This document shows positions 10,352 to 20,088 of a DNA stretch of 31,320 nucleotides, piece after piece. Numbering within the stretch: the stretch's first letter is position 1; each line of letters starts with the position of its first letter. Made by a program: the position numbers and the translations under genes. Origin of the DNA: Chondrus crispus (taxonomy: Eukaryota > Rhodophyta > Florideophyceae > Gigartinales > Gigartinaceae); assembly GCF_000350225.1 (NCBI RefSeq), contig NW_005178488.1, forward strand, positions 1 to 31,320, written 5' to 3'. The notes below the pieces were generated by a model that had not been told where the DNA came from, did not search any database, and was given only the letters and a program-made list of their open reading frames with translations.

Positions 10352-11478
10352 CAGATCGAGAGCAAAGGCATAAGTCCAGGGTACGTGGAGGAACTCCGCT
10401 CAAGCGGATGTAGGAGTACATTGGGGAGATCCCAGGCCACTCGCTCCAAGTGGGCTAATACGCGGGTCGGTTGCACGAACACCCGCCCATGAATTGAGAC
10501 TTCGTTCATGAAGGCATTACCGACCGCCCACGCCCATTCCCTTTCGACGTTGTACATCAGATTGAGATGCGAGGGATGCGTGGGGTCAGTACAAGCAGCT
10601 ACGAAGTGCTTTAAGGCGTAAGGAAGTAGGGGATGCACCCCCAACGAAGGGAGGGCATCCCTCATCGCGTCAGGGAGGGGCGCGAAATCGAGTGGCGACA
10701 GGCCGTCGGCAAACACAGCCAACCGGAAGACACGCCCGTCCGCCTCCCCAGAATGCCGATAAGCTGCCCAATCGTGGGGGGCAATGGCAACGTGGTGTAG
10801 TCTCATGAGTGAGCAGGCCGACTTCTGCAGGGCCACGCGTGCCTTCGAATAGGCAAAGGGGCGGTGGCTCACGTACAGCCCCGCGACAGAAGGCAGGACG
10901 AACTCCCGAGGGCTCGTTGGCTCGTGGTGAAGGAGATAGTCCGCCATTCGGTCGACATATTCGACTTCGGGCAAGCTGTAAGCAAAAGTGCGATCACCGA
11001 AGATCGCAGCAGGGATCTGGTAAGCGGCGTCGCCGCCCTCCGCGAGGAGACGGCCCAACACAAGAGTGACTTCCTCTCCCCGCCCCGCCTCGTATACTTT
11101 CCGTACGCGTAATAAGTCCGGACGGAGGGACCTCCGCATCAGCAGTTCGGCAACGGTGGCCCCCGAGCGGGCATGACGACACCAGGGAAAGCGGAGGCGG
11201 TCGAGAGGGAGCGGGGTCGAGCGCTCGATTGGGACTCCGAACCACTCGGAGACCGCGTCCCCTCCGTCCATGGCAGACCGTACTGTGCGAAGGGGCCGAG
11301 GCGGCGGCGCTCCCGCCGATACCGAATGGAGCAAGTCGACTTGCCGCAGCGCCGGGCTGTCTAAGGGAGGAGATCCCTCGTCAAATGGCACTTCCTCTTG
11401 CTCGTAGACGTCCGGCGTATTCGCCGGGAAGTCGTGCGCTTGCTCGGGGGTCGCCGACCGAAGTGCGGTGCCTGGGGA
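10351..11478 (-). CDS. unknown protein, first frame of a pair
   Basis: The open frame extends to about 11496 on the minus strand (381 codons), but its first residues translate a T-rich tract. The exon more likely begins at 11471, after TCTCCCCAG. There is no ATG near that point, so the true start probably lies in an upstream exon. The N-terminal 110 or so residues are Pro/Glu-rich and probably disordered. After that the protein is rich in Leu, Ala and aromatic residues (VYEAGRGEEVTLVLGRLL, FVLPSVAGLYVSHRPFAYSK, LLPYALKHFVAACTDPTH, YNVEREWAWAVGNAFMNE), as in a real globular domain. No catalytic motif or zinc finger is visible and I do not recognise the family. It ends in TGA overlapping the ATG of the next frame. 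Absence of stops over 380 codons and protein-like composition support coding. It could be host or transposon derived. Confidence 0.65.
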   Translation of the reverse strand, partial: SPGTALRSATPEQAHDFPANTPDVYEQEEVPFDEGSPPLDSPALRQVDLLHSVSAGAPPPRPLRTVRSAMDGGDAVSEWFGVPIERSTPLPLDRLRFPWCRHARSGATVAELLMRRSLRPDLLRVRKVYEAGRGEEVTLVLGRLLAEGGDAAYQIPAAIFGDRTFAYSLPEVEYVDRMADYLLHHEPTSPREFVLPSVAGLYVSHRPFAYSKARVALQKSACSLMRLHHVAIAPHDWAAYRHSGEADGRVFRLAVFADGLSPLDFAPLPDAMRDALPSLGVHPLLPYALKHFVAACTDPTHPSHLNLMYNVEREWAWAVGNAFMNEVSIHGRVFVQPTRVLAHLERVAWDLPNVLLHPLERSSSTYPGLMPLLSI

Positions 11479-11545
11479 GAAAACAAACAAAAGCAAACCA
11501 AATAAAACGAAACGACACAGAATAGCGAAAAAGAAGAAAGTGGTT
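11472..11545 (-). other. T-rich tract A, 3' splice site-like
   Basis: Read on the minus strand: TTTACTTAACC, about 60 nt of T/TG/TC-rich sequence, then TTCTCCCCAG followed by the open frame that starts at 11471. This matches branch point, polypyrimidine tract and AG. No matching GT donor was fixed. Confidence 0.45.
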
Positions 11546-11559
11546 AAGTAAATCCTCGA

Positions 11560-12240
11560 TGAGGATGTTAGTCATTGAAGAGCTCGCGTTACAAAACGGG
11601 TTCGTTCCACAGGGTTGTCGTCGGCTTGTGTTTCGCATGGTCTCAATATTAGCGAATAGAGGAGAACGTCCCCTGGATGTCTCTTTCGAGCCGAGTCAGA
11701 TCGTAGCTTCGACGCGGGGTCGCCTTGAGCTTGTGTGCCGTCGGCTGTGGGCGACGGCCAAAAAACATTTCTTTTGAATTTCATTACGCTCCTAGAGGGC
11801 GGACTGCTGATTGCCACTGTCCTTTTCACGTGCCTCCCTCGATTGTCGTGCGAGCGGCTTCCACGAGGCTATGTGCTTCCTCCCAGAATACAGTCTCACG
11901 TCGATTTCTCGAAAACACACCGTGTTTCAATCTCTTCTCGCCAAGGGACTCTGAGGTTAGACCGCCTTTCTCCTCTCGCTTCAATTTTCCTTATTTTTGT
12001 GTGTGACGGATCTACTGTGTTCACCTCCCTTCCCTCGTCAATCAGTAGGGGATCTCCGTCTCGAAAGGCCTCGCTTCCCCGTTGGAGGTGACCCTCATGT
12101 AGAAACACAACCGGTGATACTGTGCGCGACTAGGACTTGCAGATCGCTTTTCACAATCTTTTCCTTTCCAGCTCATTGAGACCACCAGGAGCACGTCATG
12201 CCGTCGGCGCCATGATCCGAGCATCTTCTTTCACTTAGGT
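11560..12240 (-). other. eroded coding-like sequence
   Basis: Short protein-like runs appear on the minus strand in changing frames, for example YDLTRLERDIQGTFSSIR near 11680 and GREVNTVDPSHTKIRKIEA near 12000. They lie between T-rich tracts A and B and may be broken exons of the same unknown gene as 9410-11478. No family is recognisable and stops are frequent. Confidence 0.3.
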
Positions 12241-12280
12241 TCTTCTTATGTCCCTCCCGTCCTCCCGGCGTGGTCCGGGG

Positions 12281-12350
12281 AGACGCCTCCAGCCTCAAAA
12301 CAAAATAAAACAAAGCAGAACAGAAACATGAAAACGACAATAAGAAAGAA
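12281..12350 (-). other. T-rich tract B, 3' splice site-like
   Basis: On the minus strand TACTTACCAG (about 12385-12372) is followed by a T-rich run ending TTTTGTTTTGAG at 12294. The vocabulary resembles tracts A and C. On the plus strand the neighbouring CTGGTAAGTAC looks like a splice donor, so orientation is not proven. Confidence 0.35.
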
Positions 12351-12711
12351 AGGGGGTCATCGTTGTAAACTGGTAAGTACGCCGTTCGTGAATAAATGCG
12401 TTTGCGGGTGTGTCGATCACAAGCGTCTGGCCAACAGGGTCGTCCCATTTGGACGGCATCCCCTCTGGCGATTTCTCAATCTCAAGTAGGCATGGACATT
12501 GTCTCTGCTCGGGGATCCTCTCGTTTGTTAAACGTCCGTCTCACGGCTTGTCGAGCCTGATCAACACATTCGAAGCTAGTTGACAAGGCTGGCGTTCGCT
12601 CTGATACCGCTCGCTCAATAGTTCGCTTTCGACACGCCTTAAATTCTCAAATAAATTACGCTTCACGCGCGTGTGGACCAAATGTGTGTAGTGCCTCATC
12701 TCCTTCTGGCT
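12298..12711 (-). pseudogene. broken protein fragment, unknown family
   Basis: This minus-strand frame is open for 56 codons, meets one TGA (12543-12541), then stays open for 81 more codons. The residues before and after the stop read as ordinary protein: MRHYTHLVHTRVKRNLFENL, RRVESELLSERYQSERQ, then after the stop SPEGMPSKWDDPVGQTLVID. A single nonsense codon in a mostly protein-like run suggests a recently inactivated exon. The last 20 or so codons translate T-rich tract B and are probably intronic. It may belong with the unknown gene to its left or be an unrelated element. Confidence 0.5.
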
Positions 12712-12746
12712 CTATCATGTAGAGTCATGTTCTCCTACGTCTCTTA

Positions 12747-13064
12747 GCTCCTCCTGGGCATTGCCCTGAATGGTGAGAATCCCGCGACGCGGGCGTCGGC
12801 CGTAACCTTGTCAAAGGCGGAATTGATCTCGAAGATCATCGCCTCTTCAATGTCCTCCTTGGACTCCTCCTAGACTTGCTGACCGACCTCCGCGGTGCGG
12901 GGTCGTGTCCCTAATGTCTCAAAAATAAAAGAAAATAGAACAACACAAAAGCAATCACAAATAAAACAAAACGAGGCCGAACAGTTATGAAGGTAAGAGT
13001 GAAAGAGGTGGACTATCCAGTCCATGTCCTCGTTCTTCCAGCGTTCTTTCTTTGCTTGGCACAT
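12747..13064 (-). pseudogene. broken protein fragment with T-rich interruption
   Basis: The minus strand begins with an ATG frame (MCQAKKERWKNEDMDW, from 13064). It then passes through a T-rich tract (C, about 12975-12918) and resumes with TLGTRPRTAEVGQQV, a TAG at 12872, and SKEDIEEAMIFEINSAFDKV before a TAA at 12746. The T-rich part translates to hydrophobic nonsense and is better read as an intron end. Family unknown. Its relation to the fragment at 12298-12711 is suggested only by order and strand. Confidence 0.45.
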
Positions 13065-13270
13065 CGTTACGCCACTTCCGACCTGAGTATCTCATCACGG
13101 CGCTCATCCTACTCGTGCGCGCGCTGCTTCTACTTGCAGGTGGCTGTCTGAAGGCCCCTCACCTGGTTCGTTCCATCTCATGGTTCCCCTTTTCTTGACC
13201 CTCAGGTCGGCTCGCTATGCCCAGTGCGGATTACCGCACTGACACTGACATGTGAAATTCTTGGTTACCA

Positions 13271-16200
13271 CTATCCTGATTGCGCTTGCACGACCTGCGC
13301 GGGCAAGGATAATCTCTTCCGTCGGAAATACGTGACGGCCGCGCTGCGGGGCAATTGCTCAATGGGTTCCCATGTTGCCTCCTTGAGGGTATACCCATAC
13401 CATCTCACTTTGAGAATTAATTTCTCCCCGTCGTAGCTGTGGTCCACGATCTTGTCGATCACATACTCCTGACTCCTGGCTCCTTCTTTCTGCGTGTCCA
13501 ACTGTCCGTCTCCCTTCCGAAGAGCCAGCGACTCATCCTCATCCTGCTCTTCCGAACCTCCCATCTCTTGTGGATCGGGCGGGGTGCCCGTAGCTTCCTT
13601 ATTTATCAACGGCCCGTCATCTATCTTATCCTTCGCTTGCGCGGCGGGTTCTTCTCGTTCCCTTTCTCGGTTGAGGAATTGTAGCGCTTGTCGTAGCCCG
13701 ACTGTCAGCGTGTAGTCCATGGGACTAGGAGCTAATTCGACTCTATCTCGCGACACGCGCTCTTCCTGGTCGCCGATGGAAATGAGGACCGTATTCTCAG
13801 TTGACTCCTTCACTTAATATGGACCCGTAGCCACTTGTGCCAACTTATGTTTCGGCTCGGTGGCCGTGCCTCGCTCTTTCCGAATGAATACGTATGATCC
13901 TGAAGGGATGTCATACTTCGACTTGCGGAGCCTTGCGTCGAAATTTCGCTTGTAGCGCGCCTGTTCTTTCCGCAAGCTCTTACAAGCGCTTTTCATCAGG
14001 CTTTCCAACCACGACTGCCATTTCAGGTAGTACGCTCAATTCGAGCTAAATCCTTACAAACGTGGCTGTGCTTGTAACGCAACGTTTCTCGGCGCCCGAG
14101 CTAACACCAGCTCGAAGGGCGCGATGTTCGTAGTTCGTTGAACTTGCGTGTTGTATGCGAACGTCACGGCGTCGCTAAATAGGTCCCAGTCCTTGGGATG
14201 CTCTCCAACATATTTTCGCAACGCGGAAGTCAGCGTGCGGTTAAACCTCTCAACTTGGCTGTTGGCTTGCGGGTGGTATGTAGTCGTGAACACATTGCGT
14301 ATGCCGAGAATTCGACAGATGTTCTGAAAGAACCGGGCCGTGAACTGTGTTCCATTGTCGGACAGCAGCTTGACCGGCGGTCCGTACACAAATACCCAAT
14401 GGTGGACGAAGGCTTGTGCGACGTGCGCAGCTGATATCTTCTTCAACTGTACGGTTCGTACCAGTTGCGAGTATCGATCGCTGATCACGAGAATATACCG
14501 ATTTTCTCTTTTAGTTGTAATTAGCTCGCCGAGGATGTCGATGGCGACAAACTCCAGCGGAGCTTTGGGCGTGAACAGCTTCATTTTCTTCGTGTTTCTT
14601 CTTAACTTCACCCTTTCCCGCGCGCATGCGGCGCAATTCTTCGCGACTGCGTAGCAGTCTAGGGCCATCGTAGGCCAGTAGAAATATCTTCTCAATGTCT
14701 TGTAAAGTTTCCTGCCTCCCGGGTGGCCTGCCAATTTTGCGTAGTGGCTCAACCCTAGGACGCGGTCCCTTAACGATTGTGGTATCACCACTTGTACAAA
14801 CTCCGCCGCCGTACGGCATAGAGTTCTTTCGAGTTCCTCGGTCTCCATGCTGAACGTTCTCACCTTTCCGGCTTCCATTTCTTCTTTGATGCGATTGCAG
14901 AAGGGGTCGACGGCTTGCTCGCGAATGAGCTCCTCCGGAGTGACAGCTTGGAATTGATCGAGGCGATCGGAGGCGGCTCCCCCCTCAAGAGCGAGGATGT
15001 CGTCTAACGCGTCAAAACTGTCCTCGTCCTCCACTGTTCCCTCTGCCGGTTCGGCCACAAAGCATGGGATTTTGTCGTCGATTTCGTCGACGGTTTCTCC
15101 AGCGGTCCGTAATCTTGACAGGTCATCAGCTTGGCTGTTAGCCTTGCCCTTCTTGTACTTGATTTCGAAATCAAATTCCGAGAGGCGGAGTCTCCATCGG
15201 ATTAATCTCCCGCTGGGGTCGGTTACGTTCATCAACCACCTCAATGAGGCATGGTCGGTATGCACAATGAAGTGTTCGCCATATAGATATGGTCTTAGAA
15301 TCTGTACGGCCCAAATTCCCGCTAGAAATTCTTTTTCTGATACAGAATAGTTTCCCTTGGCTGCGGCTAACGTTCTTGAAAAGAACCCGATGGGTTTACG
15401 TTGCGCATCCCGATGCGTTTGAAATAATGCAGCGCCGATTTGATAATCGCTTGCATCTGTGTCTACAGAGAGTATGGTAGGTCCTTCTTTGGCAGCACCA
15501 ACACCGGTGGCGCCAAAATAGCGTCTTTGAGCTTGTGAAAAGCTTTTTCGCATGGTTCGTCGAATCCTTCCAACTGGACCGGTTGTCCTTTCTTCAGTAG
15601 TTGGTTTAGAAGGTACGCAATTTTCGCATAATGCGGAACGAATCTGCGGTAGACATTACAAAGTCCCAAGAAGCTCCTGAGCTGGGTCTGCGTTTGAGGG
15701 TACCTCACTTGTTCCAATGCGGCGGTTCGCGCGGCGTCAACTTCCAATGTACCTGGCCGAACGACGTGGCCCAGGTACTTGATCTTTTCGACGAAAAATT
15801 CGCACTTGCGAAGCTTGAGCTTCACACCTGCCTTTTCCAATACAGACAGTGTCTCGTCAACGTGGACGACGTGCTCCTCCCAGGATTTGCTGAAGATGAT
15901 GATATCATCTAGATATACCAGACAGCATTTCCAGCGGAACAGAGAGAGCAGGATATCCATGGCTCCCTGAAACGTCGCTGGTGCGTTGGTAAGCCCGAAG
16001 GGCATTCTTGAAAAACGGTAGAGACCTGAGTGACACGAAAAAGCTGTCTTGTCGCGGTCCGCTTCCGGAATAGGCATCTGCCAATACCCTGAAATCGCGT
16101 CCAACGCGGAAAACACCTTGGTGTCTCCCAACGAGTCCAGACACTCATCCATGCGCGGCAAAGGGTACGTGTCCTTCACCGTTACCGCGTTTAACCTGCG

Positions 16201-16659
16201 GTAGTCTACGCAAAAGCGCATCGATCCATCCGGCTTGGGCACTAATAAAACGGGCGACGCCCATTCTGACTGCGCCGGCTCGATGACTGCTGCTTCTAAC
16301 ATCTTCTGTACTTCTGCGTCCTCGACCTCCCGAGCCTTTGGACCGGCTCGGTAGGGAGCTTGTGCAATTGGCCTTGTATCCGGGGCCAGTTCAATCCGGT
16401 GGACCGTGGTGATGATCTCACCGACGGTCCCATTCCACATCCTTGAATACTTCTTCAACATCCGATGGAATCTTTCGCGCAGCCGGTCCGGCACGTGGCT
16501 CAGGTTGAGCTCCTCCACGTCCGGCGAGGGAGGCTCAAACCGCCACTCCGGCTGCGTAGTTGCCGTCGCGGAGAGCCCTTTCTCCCGTTCTCCCTGCTGG
16601 TCCTCGCGATCTTGTTCCGACGGTTCGCATCTTCTCTCGCCCATAGGCGGCGGGTACAA
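13271..16659 (-). pseudogene. Ty3/gypsy pol: RT, RNase H, integrase, chromodomain (element B)
   Basis: This is a nearly full pol on the minus strand. The RT (15463-16659) has DYRRLNAVTVKDTYPLPRM, the palm motif around FSALDAISGYWQ, and YLDD at about 15900-15916. A frameshift near 15480-15550 leads to RNase H (VDTDASDYQIGAALF near 15430-15470, TDHASLRWL). The integrase follows in the same frame: zinc-binding SHYAKLAGHPG...CAAC, Asp in AIDILGE (about 14540), Asp in LLSDNGTQF (about 14355), and Glu in QVERFNR (about 14255, inside NSQVER instead of the usual NGQVER). Two in-frame stops at about 14054-14005 and one at about 13814 break the tail, which ends with a chromodomain (YVIDKIVDHSYDGEKLILKV, about 13350-13475). 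The frameshift plus three nonsense codons make pol inactive. The protease expected between Gag and RT is missing. It is a relative of element A but a distinct sequence. Confidence 0.92.
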
Positions 16660-16664
16660 TTAGT

Positions 16665-17742
16665 AAATTTTTCCTCATCCCTTTCTTGAATTCCAAGTAC
16701 CTCACCAATGGTGGTATGTCTCTTCTGATCTTTTGCACGGCGGTCCGCCGCTTGCCAGACAAACGAGTCTGCGAGTTCCGCAGGCGGTACGTCCTGTACG
16801 AAAGCAACTTCTTACAGACGTGGTTGGTCGGATTTAATTCCTCTAACTCCTCCCATCGCGGTCCACGCCGCGTCGCGATGTCTTCTGGCTCCGCTTCCTT
16901 CTCTCTCCGCGAGGCGGACGAAGTGACTCCGCCTCTTTTGAAGCTCTTCTTATTTGACGAAATTCCGTTCCCTTCTGTCGATCTTCGGTCGGAATTTCTT
17001 GAATGGTTCGACGAGCCGTCGCCACCATTTTCTTCTGAAACATTCGACTCCGAATTTGAGTCGCAATTTTCGCGGTCGTCACTACAGTGACTTTTCTTCT
17101 TCTTTCGGCCTTTGGCCGACTTGGGGCTCTTCCACTTGGAATCCCGGGTCCGGACTGACTTGTCCTTTTTCGTTGGACTGTCGATTTCTTTTCCGTCGGA
17201 GAGCGGTCCCGCGTCCAAACTTGGTTCGGCCCGGCCCGCAGCTTGCTCAAGGTCCTTGAGTCGCGGCGAAGCGCGGTAGAACCGGTCGTCGATACTGTCT
17301 CTTGTCTTGACCAGCGTTTCCAGGGCCTGATTCGCGTCTCGCCGCGCTTCTTTCGCGGCGAGCTTTAGCGAATCCAGCACTTCCGGATCTCGGCCCGGGG
17401 ACGCATCGGTACTTAAATTCTCAACGAGAACCACACGGGCTGTCAGATCTTCAAGCGCAGCATGGAACTCGGATTTTAGCACTCCTGTTGCTTCTGAAAA
17501 ATGCCCAGATGTTCGTCGAACTTGCTCTTCGTCTCCTGACGAATCTCGTCGCACAACTATTCGAACTTCTCTTCCAGCCATTTTTCTCAACGGCTGTCCC
17601 CGAAGGGGACGCTTCTGCAACTGGATCAGTAGCCGAATTTCCTTGGCTTCGTGTACGAGGTCCTCGCGGAATCCTCGACTCTCGAGCTGATCCAGCCCTT
17701 CTGACCCCAGGACCGACGTCCTTAAGTTGGCTTGATGCCATG
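16665..17742 (-). pseudogene. gag of element B, internally deleted and frameshifted
   Basis: Gag is the structural protein of the element's particle. The ATG at 17739 begins MASSQLKDVGPGVRRAG. Coiled-coil-like sequence then alternates between frames (EIRQETKSKFDEHLGIF in one, LKSEFHAALEDLTARVV in another), with a stop, so at least two indels occurred near 17450-17620. From about 17450 to 16700 one frame is open: charged coiled coil, Lys/Ser-rich linker, then LLSYRTYRLRNSQTR near 16780-16810. That block resembles VDYRTYRLENRSARYD in the Gag of element C (about 30455-30500). Directly after it (about 16670) the frame falls into the start of RT, so the Gag core, any zinc knuckle and the protease have been deleted. 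Pol follows out of frame. Confidence 0.75.
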
Positions 17743-17804
17743 GTCCGCTCTTAATAAACGAGACCTATCGAACTAATTTACCTATTTCCGTCTCCTGATT
17801 TCAG

Positions 17805-17851
17805 TTCCAGATTCTAGGTCGGGCTTCGTAGTTTCCAGATTCTAGGTCGGG
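17805..17851. repeat. 28-bp tandem duplication
   Basis: TTCCAGATTCTAGGTCGGG occurs at 17805-17823 and again at 17833-17851, a period of 28. It lies in the 5' leader of element B between its LTR and gag. Confidence 0.85.
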
Positions 17852-17989
17852 AGACCACTTATGTAGTGCAATGTGCCTGTCAGGCCGGAACCAGGGTCCA
17901 ACGGTCCAGCGACAACACAACCAACAAACAACAACCAACAAGAGTTGCCGACGGCACAGCCCTACGGAGTGTCCGATTCTCCCTTTCCC

Positions 17990-18725
17990 TTTAAGTGGGT
18001 TTGCGGCCCACAGTAGCTCAAGTTCCTGATAGGGGGGGGCAAAAGGAAGAGGCCCGCCCAGGGACGAATGGTGGTAGAGTCTTGTACAGGCAGCTGCTCG
18101 GCGAGTTCGGGGCGGTGATTAGGAAGCCGTGCCCGATGGGTCGTAAATCCAATGCTCGCGGAGCGCCTGTTACACCTTATACCCTTTGTGGTATAGCTAC
18201 CTTCGTCCCGACCACTCAGAATGAGGGGGGCTAGAGGTAAGGGAGCGCGCGACGCTGGGTAACCCACGCGAGCGCAAACGGTACGGAAGGACTCGAAAAG
18301 AGAGAAGGCTCACGTGGCCGGTGACGGGCAGCCGGTCGGTGTTGTTAGATCCGGACGGCCGGTCACGGGTTAGAAGCCTGAGACTTAGAGGTAAAACCGG
18401 ACCGAGTTAGCAAAAAGCCGTAAAGGGAAGGGAGGCGAGTCTGCCCCCATTTACTGGAACGGGGCAGGTGCCCTCGGTCTTAACCCCTAAGTGGGACACC
18501 AGGACACCTGTCCCGCTACAGTAGCTGTTACATACTGTATACCAGCTACTGCACTAAATTGGCTAATTTGTGCCATTAACCACTAATTGCTAATTACTTA
18601 CCGGACGGGTCGCACACGTGTGCCCGTGGCCACAACCGGCGCCAACGGTTGTGTCACGTGTACGCCGTGGAGGTACTACTGTGCTCGCAGAGGGCGCGTG
18701 CACGATTACTACAGTAGTAACCGCC
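17990..18725 (-). mobile_element. 5' LTR of element B (approximate borders)
   Basis: The stretch 18359-18530 reads, in reverse complement, like the LTR of element C at 28790-28965. Shared exact blocks include GGACACCTGTCCC, TTTACTGG and GGCTTCTAACCCGT in the same order and spacing. As it lies upstream of the element B gag on the minus strand, it is best explained as that element's 5' LTR. The distal part contains CACGTG sites at 18615 and 18655 and an odd palindrome at 18706-18720 (TTACTAC-A-GTAGTAA), resembling the U3 region of element C. Neither LTR end nor primer-binding site is certain. No matching 3' LTR is seen left of 13271, so element B is truncated there. Confidence 0.6.
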
Positions 18726-18833
18726 CGTCTCGACGGTTCTCATCTCCCACCGGGGGTCGCGGTGTGGAATTGTACCACACCCTTGATAAGGTCTTCGACG
18801 GGGGCGTGGCAACGCAGCCCGACGGGAATTAGC

Positions 18834-19080
18834 AAACAAGTAGCAGCGCTACACCTCCGCACTGCCCGATGGCAAAGTACCGACACCGGAACGGTCGCAA
18901 CCTGTATCCGATGGAACCAACACTGTCCTGTATACACAACAGGATCTTCGAGGGAGACGTCGTCGCAACAGCCTCCGTCGGTGGACGTAAACAAGTAGCA
19001 GCGCTACACTCACGTGTCGCCCGATGGCCAAGACACCTACACCGGTGCGGTCGCAACCAAAGCCGATGGCATCAACAACA
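18834..19080. repeat. diverged direct repeat, 156-bp period
   Basis: GTAGCAGCGCTACAC occurs at 18840-18854 and at 18996-19010. After each copy the same order of blocks follows (GCCCGATGGC, ACACC, GGTCGCAACC, CCGATGG, AACCAAC/CATCAAC), giving two diverged units of about 87 bp at 156-bp spacing. The second copy carries an extra CACGTG (19011). Such duplications are common in LTR enhancer regions. Confidence 0.75.
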
Positions 19081-19166
19081 AACAAAAGAACCAACACAAG
19101 AGCCCGATGACTCCAGTCGTCACAATGCGGATTGCAATCAGGCACTGTGGAACCAACACAAGATAA

Positions 19167-19229
19167 GGGAATAGAAATAGAGATAGAAATAGAAAAGGAT
19201 AGGTGAAATAAAGGAAAAGGAAAGGGAAC
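19167..19229 (+). repeat. purine-rich low-complexity tract
   Basis: ATAGAAATAGAGATAGAAAT and then GGAAAAGGAAAGGGAA form an A/G-rich stretch. It may be a former polypurine or polyadenylation region, or simple sequence. Confidence 0.6.
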
Positions 19230-19360
19230 CTCCGAGCGCAAAGGATAACGTAATCTGTGGTAAAAGGGAGCGTCTTGGGAAAGACGGACTTCGACCAAGG
19301 CGATATTCAACTCAGGCAACTCGGGTTACCTTTACTGACTTGGTGGTCAGAGGGCTAAGG

Positions 19361-19393
19361 TATATATCGCCCCGCCGGAGCCACTACAGTAGC
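19361..19393 (+). promoter_or_regulatory. TATA-like box with CTACAGTAG motif
   Basis: GGTATATATCGCC is followed within 20 bases by CCACTACAGTAGCTC. The same pairing of TATATATA and CTACAGTA is seen at 25274-25289 upstream of the copia element, suggesting an LTR promoter in plus orientation. The dependent element is largely gone. Confidence 0.4.
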
Positions 19394-19610
19394 TCGCGGC
19401 GCTAGATCCTAGATCTAATCTAGTGTCAGCAAAATTGATGCCAACTAATTAACTAAATAAAATAAAATAATTGAAAATTGAAACTGTGCAATTATTCACA
19501 CGTGTGTCCCCCCACCCGGACTACTTTTCATATCCAAATATTTTCCTTTCTTTTCACCCCCCTTTTCAGGTGCGTATTGCACTACAGATTAGATCAACAA
19601 CAGGATCCCC

Positions 19611-19637
19611 TACTGTAGAGCTCGACGCTCTACAGTA
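19611..19637. repeat. 27-bp inverted repeat
   Basis: TACTGTAGAGC (19611-19621) and GCTCTACAGTA (19627-19637) are perfect reverse complements around a 5-nt spacer. The arms carry the CTACAGTA motif that recurs at 18522, 19384, 19795 and 25274. Confidence 0.9.
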
Positions 19638-19861
19638 CAACCGCGCGTGTCCACGTCTATACCACGGGGACAAGGGACACGCGCATACGCGTGCACACGT
19701 GTACCACGCGCGAACAAAGCACGCACGCACCACGGGTAATACGTGCACTATCAGCCTCGACATAGCTGACAGTATTACAGTGCAGGCCGACCTGTACTAC
19801 AGTAGCCCACTACAGTACCTCGGTACTATAGTGTTGTGATAGATTGTTTTGTATATTAAAT

Positions 19862-20088
19862 ATGGAGCGGACCGACGGCGGCAGGAGGAGGGCAAGCACG
19901 GACTTGTCCTCAACCGATCGCCAAGGTCAGTCCACCCAGCTTATTCTAACTACGCGCCTTCGCCTTCGCGCGCGTTAGGAGGAAGGGAGCGGGTAGGGGA
20001 CACACGCGTGCGCGAGCGAGACCAGATCCGCCTCCGCCCGTCAGCGCTGGTACGTTACCCAGCGCTGCTCCGGGGCGTCGAGGCGTAG
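19862..20088 (+). pseudogene. possible gag N-terminus remnant
   Basis: An ATG at 19862 begins MERTDGGRRRASTDLSSTDR, similar in style to the start of the element C Gag (MNRPEEGGDSASGRLSTRSG). It is open for 38 codons; a second frame then continues with charged Arg-rich residues to a stop at 20088. A TATA-like promoter lies 500 bp upstream. It may be the start of a third gypsy copy cut off at about 20200, where the minus-strand copia relic begins. Low confidence because the similarity is short and compositional. Confidence 0.25.

Noticed and set aside
14511..14819. Minus-strand frame overlapping pol of element B
   Set aside because: Alternative frame over the integrase zinc region, whose true frame is recognised.
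18834..19080. CRISPR-like spaced repeats
   Set aside because: Only two diverged units with long spacing; no array.
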